This document shows positions 8,790 to 18,713 of a stretch of 44,027 nt of DNA, piece after piece. Origin of the DNA: Hydrogenimonas sp. (GTDB taxonomy: Bacteria; Campylobacterota; Campylobacteria; Campylobacterales; Hydrogenimonadaceae); contig NZ_JAOZPV010000004.1 of NCBI RefSeq assembly GCF_029932565.1, positions 17,641-61,667 on the forward strand, in the 5' to 3' direction. Within the stretch, counting starts at the first letter, position 1. The number at the start of each line of letters is the position of its first letter. The notes under the pieces were generated by a model. The model saw only the letters and a list, made by a program, of their open reading frames with translations, made no database searches and was not told where the DNA came from. The translations under genes were made by a program, and so were the position numbers.

Positions 8790-9680
8790 CTACTTCTTCT
8801 TGAAGATGCCATACTTTTTCCTCTTTTCCCAGAGAGATTTGCGTGAAATACCCAGTTTTTTGCTCAACTCCGTATCGGGAAACTTGCTCTGGTAGTTGTG
8901 GATGATGAATTTGACATAGTCGTCGATCGTCAGGATTTCGGTACGGTCGAAGATTTTGTGTTCGCTGACCAGTTCGATGGTGTCGAGCTCCTCCGCATCG
9001 AATTTTTCCGTCGTGGATGTGATGACGTCATGTCCTTTGATCCTGTTCAGGAAGGTTTCCCTTTCACTCTTTTTGAGTGTCTGAAATTCCGGCATATAGG
9101 CAATGTAATCGCTGTCAAGCTCCTCCAGTGCACCCATCGAGGAGGCATTGCTGAGTGGCAGATATTTCAAGGGACGCTCCAGTTCCTCGGCCAGGGCGAA
9201 AGCGAAGGCATCCGCCTGTTTCTGGTAGTTGGTTTTCACCATCAGCGGAAGCGGCTGTTTGATCGGTTCCGGAAGCTGGATGTTTTTGAGTTGATGATCG
9301 AGATACTCTTCATAAAATTCGCATCGTTTCTGCAACTGTTTGAAGTCATGGTAATGGTTTATTTTTCGAATCAGCTCTTCGATCATGAAAGGTTTCTGGA
9401 TGTAGTCGTGCGCACCGGCTTTGAGCGGGTCGGTTACGGTGTCGTTGCTGATGTAGGAGACCATCAGAAGGATGATCTCGTCGAGATACTTTTTGATAAC
9501 CGGATAGAAATCCTGTCCGGAAAGATTGGTCGAAAGCAGAATGACATCGTATCGTCCGCTGTTTTGCTCCAGTGCATCGTTGACCGTTGCGAAAATATCG
9601 CAGTCGTGGCCAAAATCGATCAATTTGCCCGCGATACTCTGGGCGAGATAGATTTCATCTTCTATGATTAATATTTTCAT
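8790..9680 (-). CDS. Atypical orphan response regulator (HP1021/Cj1608-like)
   Basis: Receiver domain with IIEDE acidic pocket but Ser at the phospho-acceptor position (DVILLSTNLSG); C-terminal Fis-like HTH (TELSKKLGISRKSLWEKRKKYG); next to ispDF. Confidence 0.85.
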   Translation of the reverse strand: MKILIIEDEIYLAQSIAGKLIDFGHDCDIFATVNDALEQNSGRYDVILLSTNLSGQDFYPVIKKYLDEIILLMVSYISNDTVTDPLKAGAHDYIQKPFMIEELIRKINHYHDFKQLQKRCEFYEEYLDHQLKNIQLPEPIKQPLPLMVKTNYQKQADAFAFALAEELERPLKYLPLSNASSMGALEELDSDYIAYMPEFQTLKKSERETFLNRIKGHDVITSTTEKFDAEELDTIELVSEHKIFDRTEILTIDDYVKFIIHNYQSKFPDTELSKKLGISRKSLWEKRKKYGIFKKK

Positions 9681-10810
9681 GATTGGGTCCAGTCGAAAAA
9701 TTTCAGTGTGGCGGCTGCCTGTACGGCGACACCCTCTCCGCGTCCGACGAAACCAAGCTTTTCGCTCGTCGTCGCTTTGATATTCATATGCTGCGGCGGC
9801 AGTTGCAGCAGTTCGGCGAGGCGAAACCGCATCGCGTCTTTGTAAGGGGATATCCGGGGTGTCTGGGCGACGATCGTGATATCGGCCTGCACGATCTCAT
9901 AGCCTGTATGGGTCAGGAGGTGTACTACGTGACGCAGGAGTTTGGCCGAGTCGGCACCCGCCCATGCCGCATCGGTGTCGGGAAAGAGTTCGCCGATGTC
10001 GCCCATGCCGGCCGCTCCCATCAGGGCGTCGATGAGGGCGTGGATCGCCACATCACCGTCGGAGTGGGCTTTGAAGCCCATCGGAGCCTCTATGTTCACA
10101 CCCCCAAGGCGCATCGGTTTACCTTTTTCGAACGCGTGCACGTCGAATCCCGTACCCATGAATCGGACGGACGTGTCGGGAGAGGTGAGGCAGGGAAGCA
10201 ATGCGATGTCACCGGCGAAAGTGAGTTTGTGCAGCGATGCGTCACCGGCGATGAATGCTACTTTTCCACCCATTGCATGGATGGCGCTGCTTTCATCGGT
10301 GAACTCTGTGCCGCTGTCAAGGGCTTTTTTGAGGATTTCGGTACGGCTGAGCTGAGGTGTCTGGATGCGTAACAGGTGCTTGCGATCGATGGGCTCGCCA
10401 TCGTACCAGACCGTGTCGGGTACGGGCAGAGTGGGCACGGTGCAGTCGGCCCGTTCTACCGCGCTCAGAAGGGTTTTGCAAACGGTTTCGTCGACGCAGG
10501 GTCGCGCTACGTCGCTGACGAGTACCAGCGGGGTGTCGACCGATTCGAGGGCATTGTTCAACGAAGCCTGACGGCTTGTGCCGCCTTCGACAAAACGGAC
10601 CTTTTCGTCGTTCGTATGTCTTTTCATATAATGGAGTTCGTCGGCGTGACCGACGACGACCAGCCTGTCGAAAAGCTGCATGGCCCGGAAGGTTTCGAGC
10701 ACATGCAGCCAGAGCGGATCGCTTCCGATGCGAAGCCACTGTTTCTTGACGGGTTTTTTGAAACGGGTCGCTTCTCCTGCCGCGAGAAGCACCAGTGTTA
10801 AATCAGACAA
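9677..10810 (-). CDS. ispDF: Bifunctional IspD/IspF (MEP cytidylyltransferase / MEcPP synthase)
   Basis: N-terminal nucleotidyltransferase LLAAGEATRFKKPVKKQW; C-terminal IspF GTGFDVHAFEKGKPMRLGGV...HSDGDV... Confidence 0.95.
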   Translation of the reverse strand: MSDLTLVLLAAGEATRFKKPVKKQWLRIGSDPLWLHVLETFRAMQLFDRLVVVGHADELHYMKRHTNDEKVRFVEGGTSRQASLNNALESVDTPLVLVSDVARPCVDETVCKTLLSAVERADCTVPTLPVPDTVWYDGEPIDRKHLLRIQTPQLSRTEILKKALDSGTEFTDESSAIHAMGGKVAFIAGDASLHKLTFAGDIALLPCLTSPDTSVRFMGTGFDVHAFEKGKPMRLGGVNIEAPMGFKAHSDGDVAIHALIDALMGAAGMGDIGELFPDTDAAWAGADSAKLLRHVVHLLTHTGYEIVQADITIVAQTPRISPYKDAMRFRLAELLQLPPQHMNIKATTSEKLGFVGRGEGVAVQAAATLKFFDWTQS

Positions 10811-10894
10811 AAATACTCCTAAACAACCTTATGTGTTACGAAAGTATACATAAGAAAAGCTTGCTTTTATCTTTTTTGTGATAATTTTTCCTAA

Positions 10895-12280
<1,386 letters not shown>

Positions 12281-12281
12281 C

Positions 12282-12305
12282 CGGCGAAGATTACCAACTT
12301 CGCCG
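12282..12305. repeat. Inverted repeat CGGCGAAG-attaccaa-CTTCGCCG immediately after thiC stop
   Basis: 8-bp perfect arms at 12282-12289 and 12298-12305, 8-nt loop; no T-run. Confidence 0.7.
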
Positions 12306-12402
12306 TCTCGAAAGCGAAAGCTTTCGAAGCGTTAGGGGGGTGCAGGGGACGGTCAGTCCCCGTCCGATAGGGACTCTGTTCATGTCCGGCATCATTGAGT
12401 AG

Positions 12403-12481
12403 AAGGCGCTTTATGCGCCTTTCATCCTTGGCCATTGGCAATTAATCATTGGGATTAATGGAATGCCAAGGATGAAAGGCG
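12403..12481. repeat. Nested and mutually exclusive inverted repeats between thiC and mrp
   Basis: AAGGCGC-tttat-GCGCCTT (12403-12421); perfect 17-bp arms CGCCTTTCATCCTTGGC (12416-12432) / GCCAAGGATGAAAGGCG (12465-12481); inner stem ATTAATC/GATTAAT (12441-12459). Confidence 0.9.
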
Positions 12482-12537
12482 TATCTTTCGCTACATCATT
12501 TCAATAAAACAAAACCATCATAACAGGAGAAAAGTGA

Positions 12538-13650
12538 ATGACTGAAACACGAGTAAAAGAAGTACTCTCGACCGTGACCTATCCCGGATTTACGAAAGAT
12601 ATCGTCACGTTCGGATTTGTCAAAGATATCGAAATCGACGGCGGTCGTGTCGCCGTTACGATCGAGATCACTTCGAGTGCACCGGAAGTGAAGAAACAGC
12701 TTGAAGATGAGATCCGCAACAAACTGATGCGAGAAGGAGCGTCGGAAGTGATCACGATGATCCAGCAGCCGAAAATGCCGCGTGAGACCTCCAGCCACGG
12801 CAAAAACATCGCCCCGCAGGTCAAGAACTTCGTCATGGTCAGCTCGGGCAAAGGCGGCGTCGGCAAATCGACGACATCGGTCAACCTGGCGATCGCGCTG
12901 GCGATGGAAGGCAAAAAGGTGGGTCTGCTGGATGCAGACATCTACGGCCCGAACATTCCGCGGATGATGGGCATTGAAGAGATGCGTCCGGAAGTCGTCG
13001 GCAACAAGGTCAAGCCGATCGATGCCTACGGCGTCGAAGTGATGAGTATGGGTGTCCTGATGGAAGAGGGACAGTCACTCATCTGGCGCGGTGCCATGGT
13101 CATGAAGGCGATCGAGCAGTTCCTGCGCGACATCCTCTGGAGCGATCTCGATATTCTTGTTATCGACATGCCGCCGGGAACGGGCGACGCGCAGCTGACA
13201 CTGGCGCAGAGCGTACCGGTGACGGCGGGTATCACCGTTACGACGCCGCAGAAAGTCTCTCTGGACGATTCACGCCGAAGCCTCGACATGTTCAAAAAAC
13301 TGCACATCCCGATCGCGGGTGTCGTGGAAAACATGAGTGGATTCATCTGCCCGAACTGCGGAACCGAAAGCGACATCTTCGGCCGCGGTACGGCGGCGGC
13401 GGTCGCCGAAGAGTACGACAGCAAGCTCCTGGCGCAGATTCCCATCGAGCCGGCGGTCCGCGAGGGCGGCGACGAAGGCAAGCCGATCACCTACCACTAC
13501 CCCGAAAGCGAAACGGCCAAACGCTACATGAAAGCGGCCGAGGATCTGTGGCAGATCATCGAAAAGATCAACGAAGAGGGCGGCGTCAGCAACGAAGCGA
13601 TCCAGCCCACCACACCTCCGGGCGTCAGCGCCTGCTCTACCGGCCACTGA
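12538..13650 (+). CDS. mrp: Mrp/NBP35-family iron-sulfur cluster carrier ATPase
   Basis: N-terminal MIP18-like domain; SGKGGVGKSTTSVNLA deviant Walker A; CPNCG. Confidence 0.93.
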   Translation: MTETRVKEVLSTVTYPGFTKDIVTFGFVKDIEIDGGRVAVTIEITSSAPEVKKQLEDEIRNKLMREGASEVITMIQQPKMPRETSSHGKNIAPQVKNFVMVSSGKGGVGKSTTSVNLAIALAMEGKKVGLLDADIYGPNIPRMMGIEEMRPEVVGNKVKPIDAYGVEVMSMGVLMEEGQSLIWRGAMVMKAIEQFLRDILWSDLDILVIDMPPGTGDAQLTLAQSVPVTAGITVTTPQKVSLDDSRRSLDMFKKLHIPIAGVVENMSGFICPNCGTESDIFGRGTAAAVAEEYDSKLLAQIPIEPAVREGGDEGKPITYHYPESETAKRYMKAAEDLWQIIEKINEEGGVSNEAIQPTTPPGVSACSTGH

Positions 13651-13661
13651 GCCGACTTTCC

Positions 13662-13683
13662 CCGAAAGCCGAAAGGCTTTCGG
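13662..13683. repeat. Hairpin CCGAAAG-ccgaaagg-CTTTCGG between convergent mrp and glnD
   Basis: 7-bp perfect arms 13662-13668 / 13677-13683; possible bidirectional transcription barrier, but no T-run. Confidence 0.6.
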
Positions 13684-13709
13684 ACCACTCCAAAAAATTC
13701 AAAAATCGA

Positions 13710-13728
13710 CTTCTGAAATGGGTTCTAA
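13710..13728 (-). repeat. Dispersed repeat core, copy D, overlapping the glnD stop codon
   Basis: Minus strand TTAGAACCCATTTCAGAAG. Confidence 0.6.
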
Positions 13729-16256
13729 CCATTCCTGGTAAGCTCCTTTAGGATCTTCTTTCGATTGTTGCAGAACTTTCTGTTTTTTTCGATTAGAAAG
13801 AGGTCGTTGACCCGGTGTTTGCGCGTCGTGATGATGGCGGTGGCGATTTCGATGCCCAGTTCGTCGAAATAGTGGGCGACATAGGCCATCAGCCCCCGCT
13901 GGTTGGCGGTTTTGATCTGCATCAGTGCGTAGGATTTCGAGTGTTCGCAGTCGATCGTGATCTCCTTGGGTTTGATGGCCGGTTTGGTCAGCTTGATCGA
14001 CTTTTCCATATCGAAGGAGTCGTGGATGATCTGCTCCACCATCGGAACCTCTTCGGCCGCGATCGTGTCGTTGAACTCCAGAACGAAATATTTGACGCCG
14101 TCGAAGAGTTTGAAAATCTCCATCGTCACCAGTTCCAAATGGCTCAGTTTGCCCAACAGGTATCCCAGGTTGATCGGCACTTTCCGGTAGATTTCGATTT
14201 TGAGAATCTCCGTGGGTGTAATTTTCATGTCGTAATCGATGACACCCCGTGCGTGCTGGGCGATATCGAGAATTTCACGGGCCGTATGCTTGATAAAGAA
14301 GAGGTTCGATTCGATGGCACGGATCTTGCGCTGAAGGGTACGGGGTAGTGCTTTGAATTCGGGCAGTTTTTTGAGCGCACGCTCCCGGCGCAGGCGTTTG
14401 GCGGTTTCGTCGATGATCGCCGGTTTGTCGAGCATTTCGGACGCTGCGAAATAGAGTGTTTTGAGCATGCGGTCCGTAAAGGCGTTGTAGACTCCGACTC
14501 CCACCGCACTGACATCGCAGTAGGTGAGAATGAAAAGCATATCGAGCAGTTTCTGGCTGTTCAGCGGCGCGACGAATTTCGAAACGGTCGACTCGTCGTA
14601 GATGTCTTCGTTGTGGATCGTCCGCGTCATCCGCGTGTGGTAGCGGATCAGCAGGATGCCCTCTTTGATGAGCTGCTCCGAAAATCCCAGCTTTTTGGCA
14701 TAGATTTTGAAGAGATCGGCACCGACATCGTGATGGTCGCGGACTCTTCCTTTGCCGGCATCGTGAAGCAGAGCGACCAGTTTCAGCATCGCTCTGGAGT
14801 CTTTGTCGAGCTTTTCGAACATCGGTTTGAGAAGCTCGTGCTGGAGGTTGTCGAGCGTTTCGAGAGTGTAATAGGAGTGGAAGTCGACCGGGTAGTGATG
14901 ATAGCCGTCGAACTGCGGCAGGTACATGACCCGTTTGAGCGGTGTGATGGCCTGGGGCAGCTTGCCGCTTTTGTAGAGCGCTTTGATGACGGATGCGCTG
15001 TAGGGCAGGTAGAAGATATGGCGGATGGCGCTGATGAGCTGCCTGCCCTTCGTTTTCGGCACCTCCGTGCGGTCGATCAGGTGTTCGAACGACGCGTCGG
15101 TTTCGACAGGGAACCGGCCCGCCTCTTTCAGCAGCAGTTTCAGGTAATAGAGGAAGGTTTTGGGTTTCAGATGGCGTCGGGCGTAAAGGGTGTCCTGGCA
15201 GCGGAAAATGCCCGGTTCGAGATGCTCCTTTTTGAGCAGGGGGATGTGGCCGGCGTCGTAGAGGTAGGGTTTGCTCAACAGTCCGATCCAGTAGGAGGTT
15301 TTTTTGCGGATGATGTCCAGTGAATGGAGTGTGCGGCTGACCAGTTCCCGCTGCGCTTTTTGCGGATCGTCCTTTTCGATACCCAGCAGGGTGGCGACAT
15401 TGGGGACCAGTTCGAGCCGAAGGGTGTCGTCCTTCTTTCTTGCACTGAGGTGAAGGGCGGCGCGCACCCGGAAGATGAATTCGAGTGCCGAGCGGTATTC
15501 GGTATAGTCGGTTTCGTCGATGACGCTGCCGACCAGTTCGCGCAGACGGAAGACGTTGTGGCGTACCGAAGCGATCCAGAACGCGAGATTCGCGTCCCGC
15601 GTCCCGCCGATGCACTCCTTGATGTTCGGCTCCATCGAGATCGGGTACTTTTGATGGCGGCTCTCCCCCTCCTGCAGTTTGCTCAGTACATAGGCTTTCG
15701 GCTCGTCGCGCCGTATCTTTCCGAGCTGCCGCTGCGTTTCCATCCAGATGAAGTTGGAACCGATGATGAACCGCGACTCCATCAGCGCCGTCTTGATCGT
15801 GATGTCCTCCTTGGCCACCTCGGGAAGTTCGGAGACTTCATGGACGCGGTGTCCCAGGTGGAACCCGGCATCCCAGGCGATGTAGAGGATCTTTTCGATG
15901 ATCTCTTTGATGTTGTAGCCGGGTGTCTCCTTGAAGACGATCATCAGGTCGATATCGCTGTGGACACAGAGCTGTTCGCGCCCGTAGCTGCCGAGTGCCA
16001 CGAGGGCGATAGGGACAGAGTTGCGCATGGGCTGGAACTCCAGAAACATCTTGCGCAGTACGACTTTGTAGATGATGGCTAGAAAGTGGTCGATCTTGCG
16101 TGTATGGTGGACAAGGAAGGCTTTTCCCTGGGTCTCTTTGAAGATCTCTTCGAGATTGTCGAGGTACTCTTTTATCGCCTGTTTCAGAAGCTTCGAGATT
16201 TCGAAATCGGGTGCATCCTTGTCGAGGAGCTCTTCGATGGCAATGTTCAGATCCAA
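13725..16256 (-). CDS. glnD: [Protein-PII] uridylyltransferase GlnD
   Basis: Nucleotidyltransferase GSYGREQLCVHSDIDLMI, HD domain LHDAGKGR, C-terminal ACT-like regions. Start assigned to TTG at 16256 behind AAGGAGG; the ORF-track ATG at 16331 lies in repeat-like intergenic DNA. Confidence 0.9.
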   Translation of the reverse strand: MDLNIAIEELLDKDAPDFEISKLLKQAIKEYLDNLEEIFKETQGKAFLVHHTRKIDHFLAIIYKVVLRKMFLEFQPMRNSVPIALVALGSYGREQLCVHSDIDLMIVFKETPGYNIKEIIEKILYIAWDAGFHLGHRVHEVSELPEVAKEDITIKTALMESRFIIGSNFIWMETQRQLGKIRRDEPKAYVLSKLQEGESRHQKYPISMEPNIKECIGGTRDANLAFWIASVRHNVFRLRELVGSVIDETDYTEYRSALEFIFRVRAALHLSARKKDDTLRLELVPNVATLLGIEKDDPQKAQRELVSRTLHSLDIIRKKTSYWIGLLSKPYLYDAGHIPLLKKEHLEPGIFRCQDTLYARRHLKPKTFLYYLKLLLKEAGRFPVETDASFEHLIDRTEVPKTKGRQLISAIRHIFYLPYSASVIKALYKSGKLPQAITPLKRVMYLPQFDGYHHYPVDFHSYYTLETLDNLQHELLKPMFEKLDKDSRAMLKLVALLHDAGKGRVRDHHDVGADLFKIYAKKLGFSEQLIKEGILLIRYHTRMTRTIHNEDIYDESTVSKFVAPLNSQKLLDMLFILTYCDVSAVGVGVYNAFTDRMLKTLYFAASEMLDKPAIIDETAKRLRRERALKKLPEFKALPRTLQRKIRAIESNLFFIKHTAREILDIAQHARGVIDYDMKITPTEILKIEIYRKVPINLGYLLGKLSHLELVTMEIFKLFDGVKYFVLEFNDTIAAEEVPMVEQIIHDSFDMEKSIKLTKPAIKPKEITIDCEHSKSYALMQIKTANQRGLMAYVAHYFDELGIEIATAIITTRKHRVNDLFLIEKNRKFCNNRKKILKELTRNG

Positions 16257-16278
16257 AAACCCTCCTTTTTGGTGACGC

Positions 16279-16348
16279 GGGAATCGAAAATCGTGAATGG
16301 GGAGCGGCAAATTGGGATCTTTCCGACTCACGATTCACGTTTTACCCC
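16279..16348. repeat. Inverted degenerate heptamer arms in the glnD-mqnE divergent spacer
   Basis: Left GGGAATC|GAAAATC|GTGAATG|GGG; reverse complement of right GGGGTAA|AACGTGA|ATCGTGA|GTC. Confidence 0.65.
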
Positions 16349-16362
16349 AATCAAGGTATAAT
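16334..16362 (+). promoter_or_regulatory. Putative sigma70-type promoter of mqnE (TTCACG-17-TATAAT)
   Basis: TATAAT at 16357-16362, TTCACG at 16334-16339, 17-nt spacer; upstream of ATG 16390. Confidence 0.45.
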
Positions 16363-16389
16363 ACCGAAAAATTTTTACGGGATGATGGT

Positions 16390-17451
16390 ATGGACGTTGT
16401 GGAAAAAGTGAAAAGCGGTAAGCGCATCGGGCTCGACGATGCCCTGAAACTCTATGAACTCGACCTTTTCACTCTGGGCGAACTGGCCGACGAGAGACGA
16501 AAGGCGCTGCACGGAAAGAAAACCTATTTCAATATCAACCGCCATATCAATCCCACCAACGTCTGCAAAGATATCTGCAAATTCTGTGCCTACAGTGCCA
16601 GCCGGAAAAACCCGAATCCCTATACGATGCCGATCGAAGAGATTGTCGCCATCGCGAAGCATACATGGGAAAAGGGAGGCAAGGAGGTCCATATCGTCTC
16701 GGCGCACAATCCGGAAGCGGGTCTCGAGTGGTACCTGGGAATGTTCAAGGCGATCAAAAAGGAGCTTCCCGATATTCACGTCAAGGCTCTGACGGCGGCG
16801 GAGATCAACTTTCTGGCCGAAGAGTACGGTCTCACCATCGACGAAGTGCTGGACCGGATGGTCGAAAACGGTGTCGATTCGATGCCGGGCGGCGGCGCCG
16901 AGATTTTCGACGAAGAGGTCCGCGACTATATCTGCAAGGGAAAAGTAAGCAGCGAAGGGTGGCTCGACATTCACAGAAAGTGGCACCAGCGCGGGAAAAA
17001 ATCCAATGCCACGATGCTATTCGGCCATGTCGAGACACGTGCGCACCGCATCGACCATATGCTGCGCCTCCGCGATCTGCAGGACGAGACGGGCGGGTTC
17101 AACTGTTTCATTCCGCTCGTCTACCAGAAAGAGAACAACTACCTCAAAGTCGAGGAGTTTCCGACTGGCCAGGAGATTCTGAAGACGATGGCGGTCAGCC
17201 GCATCGTGCTCGACAACATTCCCAATCTCAAAGCCTACTGGGTGACGGCGACGATCAATCTGGCGCTGATCGCCCAGGAGTACGGAGCCAACGATCTCGA
17301 CGGCACGATCGAGCGGGAATCGATTCAGGCGGCGGCAGGTGCCCAAAGCGCCCATGGCATGCCTTTATCGGAATTCGTCCACCTGATCAAAGACAGCGGT
17401 TTCATTCCTGTCGAACGGGACAGCCTCTACAACGAATTGAAGGTGTGGTGA
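16390..17451 (+). CDS. mqnE: Aminofutalosine synthase MqnE (radical SAM)
   Basis: CKDICKFCAYSASRKNPNPYTM radical SAM CxxxCxxC; start MDVVEKVKSGKRIG at 16390, shorter than ORF track. Confidence 0.92.
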   Translation: MDVVEKVKSGKRIGLDDALKLYELDLFTLGELADERRKALHGKKTYFNINRHINPTNVCKDICKFCAYSASRKNPNPYTMPIEEIVAIAKHTWEKGGKEVHIVSAHNPEAGLEWYLGMFKAIKKELPDIHVKALTAAEINFLAEEYGLTIDEVLDRMVENGVDSMPGGGAEIFDEEVRDYICKGKVSSEGWLDIHRKWHQRGKKSNATMLFGHVETRAHRIDHMLRLRDLQDETGGFNCFIPLVYQKENNYLKVEEFPTGQEILKTMAVSRIVLDNIPNLKAYWVTATINLALIAQEYGANDLDGTIERESIQAAAGAQSAHGMPLSEFVHLIKDSGFIPVERDSLYNELKVW

Positions 17452-17912
17452 TGAAACGGGTCCGGTACGATTACGAAACTTTCGCGAAAGATCTGCACGC
17501 CCTTGCCGATTCTATTCCGGAACGGTTCGATGCGATCGTTGCCATCGCCCGGGGTGGCATGACGATGGCGCATCTCCTGGGTGAGTACTGGGGTATCCGC
17601 AACGTTTTCGTCATCAATTCCATCGGTTACAACGATACACGGAAGCTCGAAAAGGTGAAAATTTTCAACGTCCCGGATCTGACCACCTGCCGAAATGTAT
17701 TGATTGTCGATGATATCGCCGACAGCGGCGAGACGCTCAAAGCGGTGACGGAAACATTGACATCACGCTATCCCGGCAAAACTTTCAAAACGGCGACACT
17801 TTTCTACAAACCCGACAAATCGATCGTCGAACCCGACTATTGGCTCAAATCGATTGAGGACGAGTGGATCGACTTTTTCTGGTCGGACGATCTGAAAATG
17901 CAATCCTTTTAG
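17451..17912 (+). CDS. Phosphoribosyltransferase family protein
   Basis: MKRVRYDYETFAKDLHALADSIPERFDAIVAIARGGM...NVLIVDDIADSGETL PRPP loop; start overlaps mqnE stop (TGATG). The ORF-track entry from 16665 is an over-extension. Confidence 0.9.
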   Translation: MKRVRYDYETFAKDLHALADSIPERFDAIVAIARGGMTMAHLLGEYWGIRNVFVINSIGYNDTRKLEKVKIFNVPDLTTCRNVLIVDDIADSGETLKAVTETLTSRYPGKTFKTATLFYKPDKSIVEPDYWLKSIEDEWIDFFWSDDLKMQSF

Positions 17913-17941
17913 AACCCATCTCAAAAGCCCCTATAGACGGG
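17911..17941 (+). repeat. Dispersed repeat copy B, immediately after the phosphoribosyltransferase stop
   Basis: AGAACCCATCTCAAAAGCCCCTATAGACGGG. Confidence 0.8.
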
Positions 17942-18013
17942 AAGGGCAGGCAAACGGTGCGATGGCGGGGCGAAAAGCGCAGGGCACAGCCGAAGCTACG
18001 TTAGCGTTTGATG

Positions 18014-18676
18014 CTAATTTCCGCCGAATCCTCCGAACATCTGTCCTAAATCCATCGCTTTGCAACCGACAGCATCCGAGACGGGAATGAGCGGTTTTTC
18101 CCCGCTTCCGAAATCTTTCAGATAGATGAGATCTTTGCCGTTTTTGACCATCCTGACAATGCCGAAAGGCGTGTCACTGCTCACCCATACCTCTCCCTCA
18201 TCCGATTTGAAAACGGCTACATGCACTTTTTTCCCAGTGGGTGTCGTATAGGTGTCGTAGCGCAGTACCGGTTTGTCGGGGCTGAATTCATCGGGTGTTT
18301 TCGTCATGGGTTTGGAATTTTCATCCGTCATACCGGGCATGGAAGCCGACATGCACATCAGCTGTTCTCCCTGTTTCATGACAAATTTCATCTCTTCGTT
18401 CGTCTTTTTGTCTGTCCAGAACTGGGAAATCATGGTTCTTTGCTGCTGCGGCAGATGGATTCTGGCTTCGACACCGTAAACGGTTTTTCCGTTCATCATC
18501 GCTTCACCAAGATAGACCATCTTTTCCTCCATCTCTCTTCCCTTTTCCAGATTCATCACGAGAATGGCCCACTCTCCCTTTGCCGGTTCTTTGAATCCGG
18601 TATATTTGGCGGCTAAGGCAGAGGATGTGGCAAAGAGCAGAGTTATGAACAGCAGCAAGATTTTCACGATTTTCAT
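18014..18676 (-). CDS. Predicted secreted protein of unknown function
   Basis: Signal peptide MKIVKILLLFITLLFATSSALAA; start at 18676 with upstream AGGAG. Confidence 0.75.
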   Translation of the reverse strand: MKIVKILLLFITLLFATSSALAAKYTGFKEPAKGEWAILVMNLEKGREMEEKMVYLGEAMMNGKTVYGVEARIHLPQQQRTMISQFWTDKKTNEEMKFVMKQGEQLMCMSASMPGMTDENSKPMTKTPDEFSPDKPVLRYDTYTTPTGKKVHVAVFKSDEGEVWVSSDTPFGIVRMVKNGKDLIYLKDFGSGEKPLIPVSDAVGCKAMDLGQMFGGFGGN

Positions 18677-18687
18677 GAGATATGACT

Positions 18688-18706
18688 CCTTGAGATGGGT
18701 TCCAAT
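18688..18706 (-). repeat. Dispersed repeat core, copy C, between the nhaC-type gene and the secreted protein gene
   Basis: Minus strand ATTGGAACCCATCTCAAGG. Confidence 0.6.
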
Positions 18707-18713
18707 ATGATCA

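Noticed and set aside
14275-15615. 446-aa minus-strand ORF
   Set aside because: Alternate frame of glnD; R/P/H/Q-rich low-complexity translation.
16665-17450. N-terminal part of the 415-aa plus-strand ORF
   Set aside because: Out-of-frame overlap with mqnE; only the part from ATG 17451 is a real phosphoribosyltransferase.
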